From: Paenibacillus montanisoli
GTDB lineage: Bacteria > Bacillota > Bacilli > Paenibacillales > Paenibacillaceae
Reading direction: 5' to 3'
Assembly (NCBI RefSeq): GCF_003268025.1
Contig: NZ_QLUW01000005.1
Location: 124,001 to 188,000, forward strand
Length of the DNA stretch: 64,000 nt
Shown: positions 55,941-63,510 of the stretch, one piece after another
Numbering within the stretch: position 1 is the first letter of the stretch
Layout of the letters: every line of letters begins with the position of its first letter
Made by a program: the position numbers and the translations under genes
The notes under the pieces: generated by a model
The model's database searches: none
The model's input: only the letters and a program-made list of their open reading frames with translations
Told to the model about the DNA's origin: nothing

Positions 55941-56408
55941 TTACTCGGATTTCGCCGCATCGGCGTATTGCGCTTCAAGCTTCATCACTTTGCCGACGCG
56001 GCCCACATGGCGCTCGCCGTTCGAGAACGGCGTTTCGAGCCAAATGCGGATGATTTCCTGAGCCACGCCAGGACCGATGACGCGCTCGCCCATCGCCAGC
56101 ACGTTCGTATCGTTGTGCTCCCGGGTTGCTTTAGCCGAGAACATATCGTGCACAAGCGCGCAGCGAATGCCTCTGACTTTATTCGCGGCAATGGACATCC
56201 CGATGCCGGTTCCGCAGATCAGAATGCCGCGGTCGGCCTTGCCTTGTGCGACAAGCTCCGCGACAGGCAGCGCGTAATCCGGGTAGTCGACCGACTGTTC
56301 GCAGTCGCAGCCTACATCCTCAATATCGTGACCGAGCGATTTGATGAACGGGACCACTTCGTTCTTCAAGCGGTAGCCCGCATGGTCAGCTCCGATGGCG
56401 ATTTTCAT
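55941..56408 (-). CDS. rpiB: Ribose 5-phosphate isomerase B
   Basis: 155 aa LacAB/RpiB enzyme. MKIAIGADHAGYRLKNEVVP, ILICGTGIGMSIAANKVRGI with the catalytic Cys, and REHNDTNVLAMGERV are diagnostic. ATG 56408 follows GGGAGG; longer open frame upstream is the riboswitch leader and not coding. First gene after the ZTP riboswitch. It supplies ribose 5-phosphate, hence PRPP for purine synthesis. Confidence 0.95.
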   Translation of the reverse strand: MKIAIGADHAGYRLKNEVVPFIKSLGHDIEDVGCDCEQSVDYPDYALPVAELVAQGKADRGILICGTGIGMSIAANKVRGIRCALVHDMFSAKATREHNDTNVLAMGERVIGPGVAQEIIRIWLETPFSNGERHVGRVGKVMKLEAQYADAAKSE

Positions 56409-56497
56409 AAATCCAAATTCCTCCCAATGGATCCGCGCATGGCGGAAATTGTCGATTCGCAATGGCTTTAGTATACCTAATTTCGCCGAAAAAGACG

Positions 56498-56620
56498 AAA
56501 AAAGAGCAAGCATGCTTACGCACGCTGCTCTTTGCCCAGGCGACCGGCCGTATGATCCGATGCTCCACCGTGGTTTAACCCACTCTCGTCGCCAGTTACA
56601 TCGGAAACCGTCTTTAGTTG
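56498..56620 (-). ncRNA. ZTP (pfl) riboswitch with terminator expression platform
   Basis: Minus-strand leader between a promoter and rpiB. P1 is TCCGATG/CATCGGA (56599-56605 with 56556-56562). P2 is GTGG/CCAC (56580-56583 with 56570-56573). The conserved core AACTGGCGAC follows P1, and GGAGC closes the first domain. The 3' hairpin GCCGGTCGCCTGGGC (56534-56548) holds the conserved CGCCTGGGC, and its GTCGCC can pair with GGCGAC as the known pseudoknot. The hairpin at 56504-56530 followed by TTTTTT is the terminator that ZTP/ZMP binding would disrupt. This matches the pfl RNA family; I judge it nearly certain. Confidence 0.93.
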
Positions 56621-56625
56621 CTTTT

Positions 56626-56654
56626 ATCATAACGGATTGCGGGGTGAAAATCAA
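56626..56654 (-). promoter_or_regulatory. Promoter of the riboswitch-rpiB-ywlG-glyA unit
   Basis: Minus strand TTGATT (56649-56654), 17-bp spacer, TATGAT (56626-56631). Start of transcription would fall near 56619, just before riboswitch helix P1. Confidence 0.78.
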
Positions 56655-56727
56655 TTGGTTCGGGAATAAACGGCATAAGCCTTCCTTTGGCGGTGCGAGC
56701 AGTTTTTTCCGGCGCCCCCGCCCATTT

Positions 56728-57303
56728 TTACCCTTGCAGCCGGTCGAGAAGCCGGCGTAGCGCCGCTTCAAGCTGGGCCGCGCTCTGCTCGTAAACCTCC
56801 AGGGAGCCGCCGAACGGATCGTCCACGTCGAAGCTTGGCATCTGCCGCTCCAGCTCGAGCAGCCGCGTGCGTTCTTCCTCCGACAGCTGCTGGCCGAGCG
56901 CCTGTTTGATATGCCAGCTCGAATAGAGCCCTTCCAGCTCGGCGATATTCGCCAGAACCTTCGGGTCCGTGTTCACGAACTCCAGCAGCGTATGCGTCTT
57001 GTCGACGGCGCTAGGATAGTGCTCCAACAGCTTTCTCTTATGGCTCCCGGTCATGGTCAAAATAAGATCCGCCCAGGCAACCGAGCCGCCTTCCAGCGCC
57101 TTCGAGGTTCCGCTATGCGCGATGTCGCGGCGCGACAGTACTTTTTGCGCGTGATTCGAGACAGGCAAGCCGTCGATGGTCGAGACGCCGGCGGAACGAA
57201 TGTCCAGCTCCAAGCTCCGCTCCCGAGACAGCGCCCGAAGGATCGCTTCGGCCATAGGAGACCGGCATGTGTTGCCGGTACATACGAATAGTATCCGTTT
57301 CAA
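56728..57303 (-). CDS. ywlE: Low-molecular-weight protein arginine phosphatase (YwlE type)
   Basis: About 191 aa LMW phosphatase. The P-loop VCTGNTCRSPMAEA has Thr where tyrosine phosphatases carry a bulkier residue, the feature reported for arginine-phosphate specificity in YwlE. The acid motif appears late as DVDDPFGGSLEVYE. The start is probably TTG 57303 with GAGGGG about 11 nt upstream; a GTG four codons earlier has no proper spacing. Synteny with mntP and rpiB equals B. subtilis. It would reverse McsB-type protein arginine phosphorylation. Confidence 0.9.
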   Translation of the reverse strand: MKRILFVCTGNTCRSPMAEAILRALSRERSLELDIRSAGVSTIDGLPVSNHAQKVLSRRDIAHSGTSKALEGGSVAWADLILTMTGSHKRKLLEHYPSAVDKTHTLLEFVNTDPKVLANIAELEGLYSSWHIKQALGQQLSEEERTRLLELERQMPSFDVDDPFGGSLEVYEQSAAQLEAALRRLLDRLQG

Positions 57304-57326
57304 GCTTGGTCGCACCCCTCGTTAAA

Positions 57327-57896
57327 TCAGAATAGAAACAGCAAGCCGAACGTGAACAAAATCACGCCTCCGCACGCTTCGCCGTACCCGCCCAGGCTCG
57401 CGCTAACCCTGCTGCCGAGCAGCAGGCCGAACACGGACATCGCCCCGCCCGCGATACCGAACATCAGTACCGTAAGCAGCATATCCGCCTCGAACATGCC
57501 AAGCGAGATGCCGACGGAGAATGAATCGATGCTGACGCCGAGCGCAAACAGCAGCATGCCCCACGAGCTGTTGTAATCGATCGATCCCACCGCGTCGCCT
57601 CGCAGCGAGCTGTAGATCATATGCCCGCCAAGCAGCAAGAGCAGCGCCCCGGCGGCCGTCGTCGCCACGCTGCCGAGCAGCGTGCTGACGTACTTGCCCG
57701 TGAAAATGCCCATCAGCGGCATGATCGTGTGAAAAATCGCGATGACCGCACTCAGCTTGATTATATCGAACAGCCGGATGCCTTTGAGCCCGATGCCGAC
57801 ACCCAGCGAAAAAGCATCCATCCCCAGCGCCAGCGCAATAATCATCAGCGTCAGCAATTGCCCGGCATGCATCCCCGCGTCAACCATTTCATCCAC
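57327..57896 (-). CDS. mntP: Manganese efflux pump MntP
   Basis: 189 aa, six hydrophobic segments in two halves. Each half has the conserved acidic motif: ALGMDAFSLGVGIGLKG and ALGVSIDSFSVGISLGMF. This is the MntP (YwlD) family that exports manganese. It sits between tsaC and ywlE as in B. subtilis. Normal length. Confidence 0.94.
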   Translation of the reverse strand: MDEMVDAGMHAGQLLTLMIIALALGMDAFSLGVGIGLKGIRLFDIIKLSAVIAIFHTIMPLMGIFTGKYVSTLLGSVATTAAGALLLLLGGHMIYSSLRGDAVGSIDYNSSWGMLLFALGVSIDSFSVGISLGMFEADMLLTVLMFGIAGGAMSVFGLLLGSRVSASLGGYGEACGGVILFTFGLLFLF

Positions 57897-58149
57897 TCCT
57901 TGTCCGCAACCTCCTCACAATCATATGCGGACAAGAATGGAAAGATGTCCACCTTGCTTGCCGGCGCGGTGGAGTGAGACGGGGCTAAGTGCGTGAAAAG
58001 CCTGCGCACGGCTTGGCGTTTGATGCTTGAGCCGGCGCTGGCTCATGCTTCGCTCGGATCAAGGGCGCGCGTTAGGCGCGCGGGGTTAGGACCGGCCCGC
58101 AATTTGTAAGGCACTAGGCGCGAGAAGCTGGCTCGATACCGACCGCTTG
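57897..58149. other. Intergenic gap between tsaC and mntP
   Basis: No gene seen. The gap holds two GC-rich hairpins (GAGCC-GGCGCT-GGCTC and GCGCGC-GTTAG-GCGCGC) near 58030-58085 without T-runs; one may act as a terminator for tsaC. Confidence 0.4.
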
Positions 58150-59265
58150 CTACACGCGGATCACGTTGTGGCCGGCTGCTTTGGACAAACGGTTCATCAG
58201 CGCGTGACCGATGCCCGTCTCGGGGCAGGTCTCGGCCCAAATGCGCTGTACGCCCTGGCGATCGAACTCCCGCAGCGCGTGATAGAGGCCTTGCGCTGCC
58301 GTATCCAGCTGCGCCAGACTGCCGACAACGAGCACGCAGTCGGCTTCATACCGGGCAGCATGCTCGGCGAACGCGAGCACGCCCGTTCGCTCGCCGCGCT
58401 CCTTCGCCGCGCGGACCTTCGCCGCGATGTAGGCTTCGACGGCGTCTTGCTCGCCTCGGACCAAGCGCATTTCGCCCTGCGGGGCGTAATGCGCGTATTT
58501 CATGCCTGGCGAGCGCGGCGCCTCCGCCTTTGCAGCCGCAGGTGCGGCAGCCGCGGCCGCGATGCCGGCGCCCGGCTCAGCTACGGCGTCGTACTCGACG
58601 CGCGCCGCGACTTCGCGCAGCGCTTCGGCTGTTACGCCGCCGGGCCGCAGGATGCGTACCGCATCGCCGTCAACTTCCACGACGGTCGATTCCAGCCCGA
58701 CGCCGGCCGCGCCGCCGTCGACGATGCCGTCAATGAGACCGCTTAGGTCATCGCGCACATGCGAGGCTAGCGTCGGACTCGGACGGCCGGAGCGGTTCGC
58801 GCTCGGCGCCGCCAGCGGACAGCCCGATGCCGCGAGCAGCCGCAGCGCGACCGGATGCGCCGGCATCCGTACGGCAACGGTTGCAAGCCCGGCGGTAACA
58901 CGCGGTGATACCGCTCCCGGTTTCGCCGGCAGTACGATCGTCAGCGGTCCCGGCCAGAAGCGATCCATCAGCTTCGCGGCAAGGAGGGCCGAGCTTCCTT
59001 CAAGCGGAGCCGTCAGCTCCTCCAGCTGAGCACGATCCGAAATATGCACGATAAGCGGATTGTCGGATGGGCGTCCTTTTGCCTCGAAGATCCGTTCTAC
59101 CGCTTCCGTGCGCCTTGCGTCGGCACCAAGGCCGTACACCGTTTCCGTCGGAAACGCGACGGTGCCTCCTGTCCGCAGCAGTTCTGCGGCCTCGTCTAGA
59201 TCATTCTCCCGCGGATGATTGCCGTCTACTTCCCACTGCAATGTTTTTCTAAGATGGATGGTCAA
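58150..59265 (-). CDS. tsaC: L-threonylcarbamoyladenylate synthase (Sua5/YwlC type)
   Basis: 371 aa; makes the activated threonylcarbamoyl adenylate for tRNA t6A modification. YrdC domain: GGTVAFPTETVYGLGADA, KGRPSDNPLIVHI, GPLTIVLPAK and SANRSGRPSPT. The linker SPGMKYAHYAPQGEM joins a C-terminal Sua5 domain; an Ala-rich stretch of about 20 residues precedes it. The start is a TTG (59265) with GGGGA at 7 nt. An upstream ATG (59301) overlaps the TATAAT of the promoter and is rejected. Confidence 0.93.
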   Translation of the reverse strand: MTIHLRKTLQWEVDGNHPRENDLDEAAELLRTGGTVAFPTETVYGLGADARRTEAVERIFEAKGRPSDNPLIVHISDRAQLEELTAPLEGSSALLAAKLMDRFWPGPLTIVLPAKPGAVSPRVTAGLATVAVRMPAHPVALRLLAASGCPLAAPSANRSGRPSPTLASHVRDDLSGLIDGIVDGGAAGVGLESTVVEVDGDAVRILRPGGVTAEALREVAARVEYDAVAEPGAGIAAAAAAPAAAKAEAPRSPGMKYAHYAPQGEMRLVRGEQDAVEAYIAAKVRAAKERGERTGVLAFAEHAARYEADCVLVVGSLAQLDTAAQGLYHALREFDRQGVQRIWAETCPETGIGHALMNRLSKAAGHNVIRV

Positions 59266-59299
59266 TGTCGTATCCCCAGCTTCTGCTTTGTTTTGCCCC

Positions 59300-59308
59300 A
59301 TTATACCA
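59300..59308 (-). promoter_or_regulatory. Extended -10 promoter of tsaC
   Basis: TGGTATAAT on the minus strand: perfect -10 with a TGn extension and a poor -35. Transcription would begin about 28 nt before the TTG start of tsaC. Confidence 0.6.
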
Positions 59309-59345
59309 CATGCCGGGAAGCGGCACCCAAAGCGCACCTTGTTTA

Positions 59346-59387
59346 TGTAAAAAGGGCTCCGCCCGCAGCCGCTGCGAGAGAGCCTTT
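59346..59387 (-). terminator. Intrinsic terminator after spoIIR
   Basis: Imperfect GC-rich stem built from AAAGGCTC/GGAGCCCTTT with an inner GCAGC/GCTGC part and a T5 tail on the minus strand, about 15 bp after the spoIIR stop. Confidence 0.75.
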
Positions 59388-59401
59388 GTTGATTGATCCA
59401 A

Positions 59402-60133
59402 TTAGCTGAACAACCCTTTGAAAATGCTGATGATCGACTTGAGCAGATCCCACAAAAAAAATCTAACTTCCGGCTGCTTGGGTGCGTCATCTTTTTGAAC
59501 TTCGGTTTGCTTGTTAGCCTGGTCTTTGGCAGGAGCGTCCGCTGATGCTTTGGTTACGTTCACGTCGTCATCTGCGCTTGCGCTCGCCGTCACCGCTGCT
59601 GCGGCAGGAGCCGAAGACTCCCCGCTCACCGCGTCAACGAAGCAAAGCGGAGGAAACAGCACGCACCACCAGTTCTGGCCTGCGCCTGCACCGAGGGTGA
59701 TGCGGAGCGCTTCGTAATTGCCTGCAGGGTACACTTGTGTTCCGTATATTTTAGTTGGAAACGGCACAATGCCGAGTTCCGCCTTGAATTCATAGTGAAA
59801 GCCGCGCGAATTAAGCTTGGCCGCGATAATCGATTCAATCTCGCTCATATGGTTGCGGATGGTGACGCGTGCCGCTTCAATCGTTTGCGGACCGGCAACC
59901 CAGCCGTTCATTTCCGCCACGATCGCATCGCGAATCTCGCGTTTGACCAATTGGTCCGCAGCGCTGTCGGAGTTGGCCAAAATGCGCAGACGGATCGATT
60001 CCGACGGAATGCCGCCGCCTGCGATAGACGCATCGGCGCGTTGACTTTCCCAGCTCATGAGCAGCACGGCAGCGATAAGAAGAACATACCCATAAATCGG
60101 ACGATAAGGAAAACGGGAATAAGTGCGAATCAT
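59402..60133 (-). CDS. spoIIR: Stage II sporulation protein R
   Basis: 243 aa exported signalling protein that triggers SpoIIGA-dependent processing of pro-sigma-E in the mother cell. An N-terminal membrane/signal segment (YGYVLLIAAVLLMSW) is followed by ESIRLRILANSDSAADQ, VAEMNGWVAG, KAELGIVPFPTKIYGTQVYPAG and GAGQNWWCVLFPPLCFVD, all typical. A Thr/Lys/Asp-rich C-terminal tail extends beyond the conserved core. Its presence marks the organism as a spore former. Confidence 0.95.
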   Translation of the reverse strand: MIRTYSRFPYRPIYGYVLLIAAVLLMSWESQRADASIAGGGIPSESIRLRILANSDSAADQLVKREIRDAIVAEMNGWVAGPQTIEAARVTIRNHMSEIESIIAAKLNSRGFHYEFKAELGIVPFPTKIYGTQVYPAGNYEALRITLGAGAGQNWWCVLFPPLCFVDAVSGESSAPAAAAVTASASADDDVNVTKASADAPAKDQANKQTEVQKDDAPKQPEVRFFLWDLLKSIISIFKGLFS

Positions 60134-60280
60134 AACGGCAAGCTCCTTTGTGGCACCCGTCGGTGCGGCGGCTTGCGTTCCGGAACGATCTTATTCCCCA
60201 TTATGTCCCTAGCAGGGTCTCTCTAAACCTAGCAAGACTGGCAGTCTCGTAAAAGTTTCGTAGACGGCTGCGAACAAACG

Positions 60281-60464
60281 CTAACGAATCCAGTAATCCT
60301 TATTTGCGGAAAATGGGCTTCTTGAGGAAGCTAACGAACCTCAGAATCGCTATTCCCCTGAAACGGCCCCCAAATGACCCGACTTTAGAAAAATAACGAC
60401 GCTGGAGTTCGTTAGCCCGGATTTCAGGCTGATTTCCTCATATAAGCGCTATACGGTTCGTTAG
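60281..60464. repeat. Four-copy inverted/direct repeat element (copy 2)
   Basis: Four 23-bp copies ending in TTCGTTAG: two inverted (60281-60303, 60331-60353) and two direct (60393-60415, 60442-60464). Offsets of 50, 62 and 49 bp nearly equal those of the element at 53.7 kb. One copy reads ATAAGCGCT like the other element. The remainder of the 60134-60475 gap shows no gene. Confidence 0.82.
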
Positions 60465-60475
60465 ACAACGACAAA

Positions 60476-60500
60476 CGAAAGGCATCCGCGTTATGGGTGC
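60476..60500 (-). terminator. Possible terminator after prmC
   Basis: Minus-strand hairpin GGCACCC/GGATGCC with one mismatch, followed by a short TTTCGTTT tail, about 16 bp after the prmC stop. Confidence 0.5.
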
Positions 60501-60515
60501 CCTCGTTATTTGTCG

Positions 60516-61544
60516 TTATTCCACTGCCAACACGTGGCGGCCGATGCCCGCGTAGTCGTCGATGATGCGCACCTCGCGCCAAGCGCCGATGCCGCGCAGC
60601 AGGTCGGCCACCGCCTCGGCTTGTCCCATGCCGAGCTCGAAGCCGACGATGCGCGGCAGCGCGGACAGCAGCGCGAGCTGCTCGGCCATGCGCCGGTACG
60701 GCGTGAGGCCGTCCTCGCCGCCGTCGAGCGCAAGGCGCGGCTCATGGTCGCGCACCTCCGTCTGCAGGCCGGCAATGTCACCCGCCGGGATGTACGGCGG
60801 GTTCGAGACGAGCACGTCGATGCGGAGGCCGGCCACATTTTCGGCCGCTGCATCGACGTGCGCACCGGGCCGCGGCTGCGCGAACGGCCCTAGCAGGTCG
60901 CCCTGCACGAACGTCATGCGCGCCGCTGCGCCATGGTGCTCCGCGTTCGTGCGGGCGACCGCCAGCGCGTCCGGCGACAGGTCGGACGCGCACACGCGCC
61001 ATCGCGGACGCAGCGCAGCCAGCGTCACGCCGATGGCGCCGCTGCCGGTGCCGACGTCAACAACCGTCGGCACTCCGCCCGCCTCACCGCCCGCCTGCAC
61101 AACATCGCTCCCGCTCGTCTCGCCCTCCCGTGCTCCGCCCGCCTCAGCGCCCGCCTGAACAGCATCGCTCCCGGCACCATCGTCCGCCCCACTCTCTCCA
61201 GCCGCCCCCGGCCATAGCCGGTCGGCCGCCTCCAGCACGGCCTCGACGAGAAGTTCCGTCTCCGGCCGCGGGATCAGCACCGCCGGCGTCACCTTGTACG
61301 GCAAGCCGTAAAACCACTGCTCACCGATCAAATACTGAACAGGCTCACCGGCTGCCTTGCGCGCCAGCAGCGCTTCCCACTGCTTCGCGTGCCGCTGAGG
61401 GAACGGATCGCGCCAATCGCGAAGCAGCGCGGCCCGGTCCAATCCGAGCACATGAAGAAGCAGCAGCTCCGCATTATTGCGCGGCTCGGTGATGCTCCGC
61501 GCCTCCAGCATCGACGCCGCGCGAACGCAAGCCTCCCCGATCAT
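60516..61544 (-). CDS. prmC: Peptide chain release factor N5-glutamine methyltransferase
   Basis: 342 aa from ATG 61544, which follows GGGAG at 6 nt; the frame extends 19 codons further without such a site. The enzyme methylates the GGQ glutamine of release factors. An N-terminal helical domain has GEPVQYLIGEQWFYG; the SAM domain has VVDVGTGSGAIGVTLA and the substrate motif VSNPPYIP. Between them about residues 110-155 form a Gly/Ala/Asp-rich insertion with two near repeats (GSDAVQAGAEAGG and GSDVVQAGGEAGG) absent from usual ~285-aa PrmC. Most likely a flexible linker. Confidence 0.93.
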   Translation of the reverse strand: MIGEACVRAASMLEARSITEPRNNAELLLLHVLGLDRAALLRDWRDPFPQRHAKQWEALLARKAAGEPVQYLIGEQWFYGLPYKVTPAVLIPRPETELLVEAVLEAADRLWPGAAGESGADDGAGSDAVQAGAEAGGAREGETSGSDVVQAGGEAGGVPTVVDVGTGSGAIGVTLAALRPRWRVCASDLSPDALAVARTNAEHHGAAARMTFVQGDLLGPFAQPRPGAHVDAAAENVAGLRIDVLVSNPPYIPAGDIAGLQTEVRDHEPRLALDGGEDGLTPYRRMAEQLALLSALPRIVGFELGMGQAEAVADLLRGIGAWREVRIIDDYAGIGRHVLAVE

Positions 61545-61650
61545 CAGCTGCTCCCAGCCTTCAATTGTACCTCCAACACTCAGCTCCTCCACAACCAGCA
61601 CCCTCTCTTTCTACAACTTGTACTCCAACCTTACTCTTGCCTCTATATCC

Positions 61651-61960
61651 TGCATATAGTGCTCCTTGAGCCTCTCTTTGCTCGATATAGCCATATTCTC
61701 ACCAATGTAGTGCTCCACGGGCACATCTTCGCACGAATTCGCTGCATTCTCGAACAATGTAGTGCTCTACGAGCACTTTTACTCTCGAATCCGCCACATT
61801 CCCGCCAATGTAGTGCTCTACGGGCACTTCTCGTTCGAATTCGCTGCATTCTCGAACAATGTAGTTCTCTACGGGCACTTTTACTCTCGAATCCGCCACA
61901 TTTCCCGCCAATGTAGTGCTCCACGGGCACATCTTCGCACGAATTCGCTGCATTCTCGAA
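61651..61960. repeat. Tandem array of six 51/52-bp units, each with a small hairpin
   Basis: Units start at 61651, 61703, 61755, 61806, 61857 and 61909. Two alternating types give an approximately 103-bp higher-order period; units 2 and 6 are identical over 52 bp. Each holds a hairpin such as GTGCTCTACGAGCAC. Unit lengths of 51 and 52 break any reading frame, so it is not a coding repeat. Confidence 0.88.
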
Positions 61961-61969
61961 CAATGCTCA

Positions 61970-62105
61970 TTCCTGTACTTACTCTTGACCTCTATATCCT
62001 GCTCATCCCGGTACTTACTCCTGCCCTCTGTGTCCTGCTCGTCCATGTACTCGCTCTTGCTCTTTGTCTCGCTCGCCGTTATCTCTTGCCCTCTATATCC
62101 CGATT
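61970..62105. repeat. 36-bp degenerate tandem repeat
   Basis: Units of the type GTACTTACTC-CTCTATATCCTGCTC start at 61975, 62011 and 62047, with a degenerate fourth. A related unit lies on the other side of the 52-bp array at about 61619. The remaining sequence to prfA (62106-62227) shows nothing recognisable. Confidence 0.7.
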
Positions 62106-62227
62106 CTGCCTATTTTCGCACAACTACTAATATATGTACCTAAGCCTCGACCCCATCCTTGCTGTTGTCCTATTCTCTATTCCAGTTCCTTACTCCGAAC
62201 CGTCTCACAAGCTTATAACTATACAAA

Positions 62228-62254
62228 CGGGAGCAGCCTAAGCCGCTCCCGTCA
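62228..62254 (-). terminator. Probable terminator after prfA
   Basis: Minus-strand stem ACGGGAGC/GCTCCCGT with a 10-base loop and a weak TTTGTAT tail, directly after the prfA stop. Confidence 0.7.
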
Positions 62255-62262
62255 TCCATAAA

Positions 62263-63342
62263 TCAAGCCATATTTTCGCGTTCCATCAGTTCCGTCTGGG
62301 CGGTCAATGTAAGCGCGTTGATGATTTCTTCCATGTCTCCGTTCAGAACGGAGTCCAGCTTGTGCAGCGTCAACCCGATCCGGTGGTCCGTTACCCGGCT
62401 TTGCGGGTAGTTGTACGTCCGGATCCGCTCGCTGCGGTCGCCCGTACCGACTTTGCTCTTGCGCTCGCCGGCATATTTCGCTTCTTCCTCTTGGCGGCGG
62501 ATGTCCGAAATCCGCGCGCGAAGCACTTGAAGCGCCTTCGCTTTGTTCTCGTTCTGCGACTTGCCGTCCTGGCACTGAGCCATGATGCCTGTCGGAACGT
62601 GAAGCACGCGCACGGCCGATTTGGTCGTGTTGACGGACTGACCGCCCGCGCCGCTGGAGCAGAACGTATCGATCCGGATGTCCTTGTCGAGGATCTCAAC
62701 TTCGACTTCCTCAACCTCCGGCATAACCGCAACGGTCGACGTCGACGTATGAATCCGGCCGCCCGACTCCGTTACCGGAATACGCTGCACGCGGTGCGCG
62801 CCGCTCTCGTACTTCAGCTTGCTGTACGCGCCTTTGCCCGCCACCATAAAGATAATCTCTTTAAAGCCGCCGAGGTCGCTCTCGCTCGCTTCCATAACCT
62901 CGACCTTCCAGCCTTGCGTATCCGCAAACTTCGTATACATGCGATAGAGATCCGATGCGAACAGCGCCGCTTCGTCGCCGCCGGCCGCGCCGCGGATTTC
63001 GACGATGACGTTCTTGTCGTCGTTCGGGTCTTTCGGCAGAAGCAGCACTTGAATCTCTGCTTCCAGCTCGGTTTTGCGCTCGCTCAGCTCGTCGATTTCC
63101 ATCTTCACCATTTCGCGCATTTCATCGTCCAGCTTCTCGTTCTGCATCACTTTCGCATCATCAAGCTGCTCGGACACCTGCTTATATTCCGTATATGCCG
63201 CGTAAGGGGCCTGCAAGTCCGACTGCTCTTTGGAGTAGTCGCGCAGCTTCTTCGGATCGCTCGCGACATCCGGATCGCAAAGCAGCTCGCTCAATTTCTC
63301 ATACCGGTCAGCGAGTGCCTGTAAACGGTCCAACACTGTCAT
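62263..63342 (-). CDS. prfA: Peptide chain release factor 1
   Basis: 359 aa; terminates translation at UAG and UAA. The anticodon-like motif PVT occurs in [20 protein letters not shown], and the catalytic GGQ lies in [17 protein letters not shown]. The C-terminal [18 protein letters not shown] is diagnostic for RF1. It is the substrate of PrmC, encoded next downstream, but here the two genes are separated by over 700 bp of repeats. Confidence 0.97.
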   Translation of the reverse strand: MTVLDRLQALADRYEKLSELLCDPDVASDPKKLRDYSKEQSDLQAPYAAYTEYKQVSEQLDDAKVMQNEKLDDEMREMVKMEIDELSERKTELEAEIQVLLLPKDPNDDKNVIVEIRGAAGGDEAALFASDLYRMYTKFADTQGWKVEVMEASESDLGGFKEIIFMVAGKGAYSKLKYESGAHRVQRIPVTESGGRIHTSTSTVAVMPEVEEVEVEILDKDIRIDTFCSSGAGGQSVNTTKSAVRVLHVPTGIMAQCQDGKSQNENKAKALQVLRARISDIRRQEEEAKYAGERKSKVGTGDRSERIRTYNYPQSRVTDHRIGLTLHKLDSVLNGDMEEIINALTLTAQTELMERENMA

Positions 63343-63470
63343 TCACCTCTATTTTTTATAATAAATCCTATTGGTCGTTCCATTAGTATAACATAACGCA
63401 CGCTAATCCATAAACGTGACAATTCTGGAGAATTTGCCGGCTTTCGCATAGCGGCCGCCGCCGCGCACAG

Positions 63471-63495
63471 CAAAAGGACCCGAGCTATCGGGTCC
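63471..63495 (-). terminator. Intrinsic terminator after ychF
   Basis: Stem GGACCCGA/TCGGGTCC with a four-base loop followed by TTTTG on the minus strand, just after the ychF stop. Confidence 0.85.
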
Positions 63496-63510
63496 CTGCA
63501 TCACACTGCA

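Noticed and set aside
56409..56771. Upstream extension of the rpiB frame
   Set aside because: The open frame runs through the riboswitch, its terminator and the promoter; the ATG at 56408 has the ribosome-binding site and matches the family N-terminus.
61651..61960. CRISPR array
   Set aside because: Units are contiguous without unique spacers and no cas genes are present.
61643..62046. Overlapping minus-strand frames of 106 and 115 codons in the repeat array
   Set aside because: Repeat units of 51 and 52 bp shift frame between copies, so neither frame encodes a consistent repeat protein.
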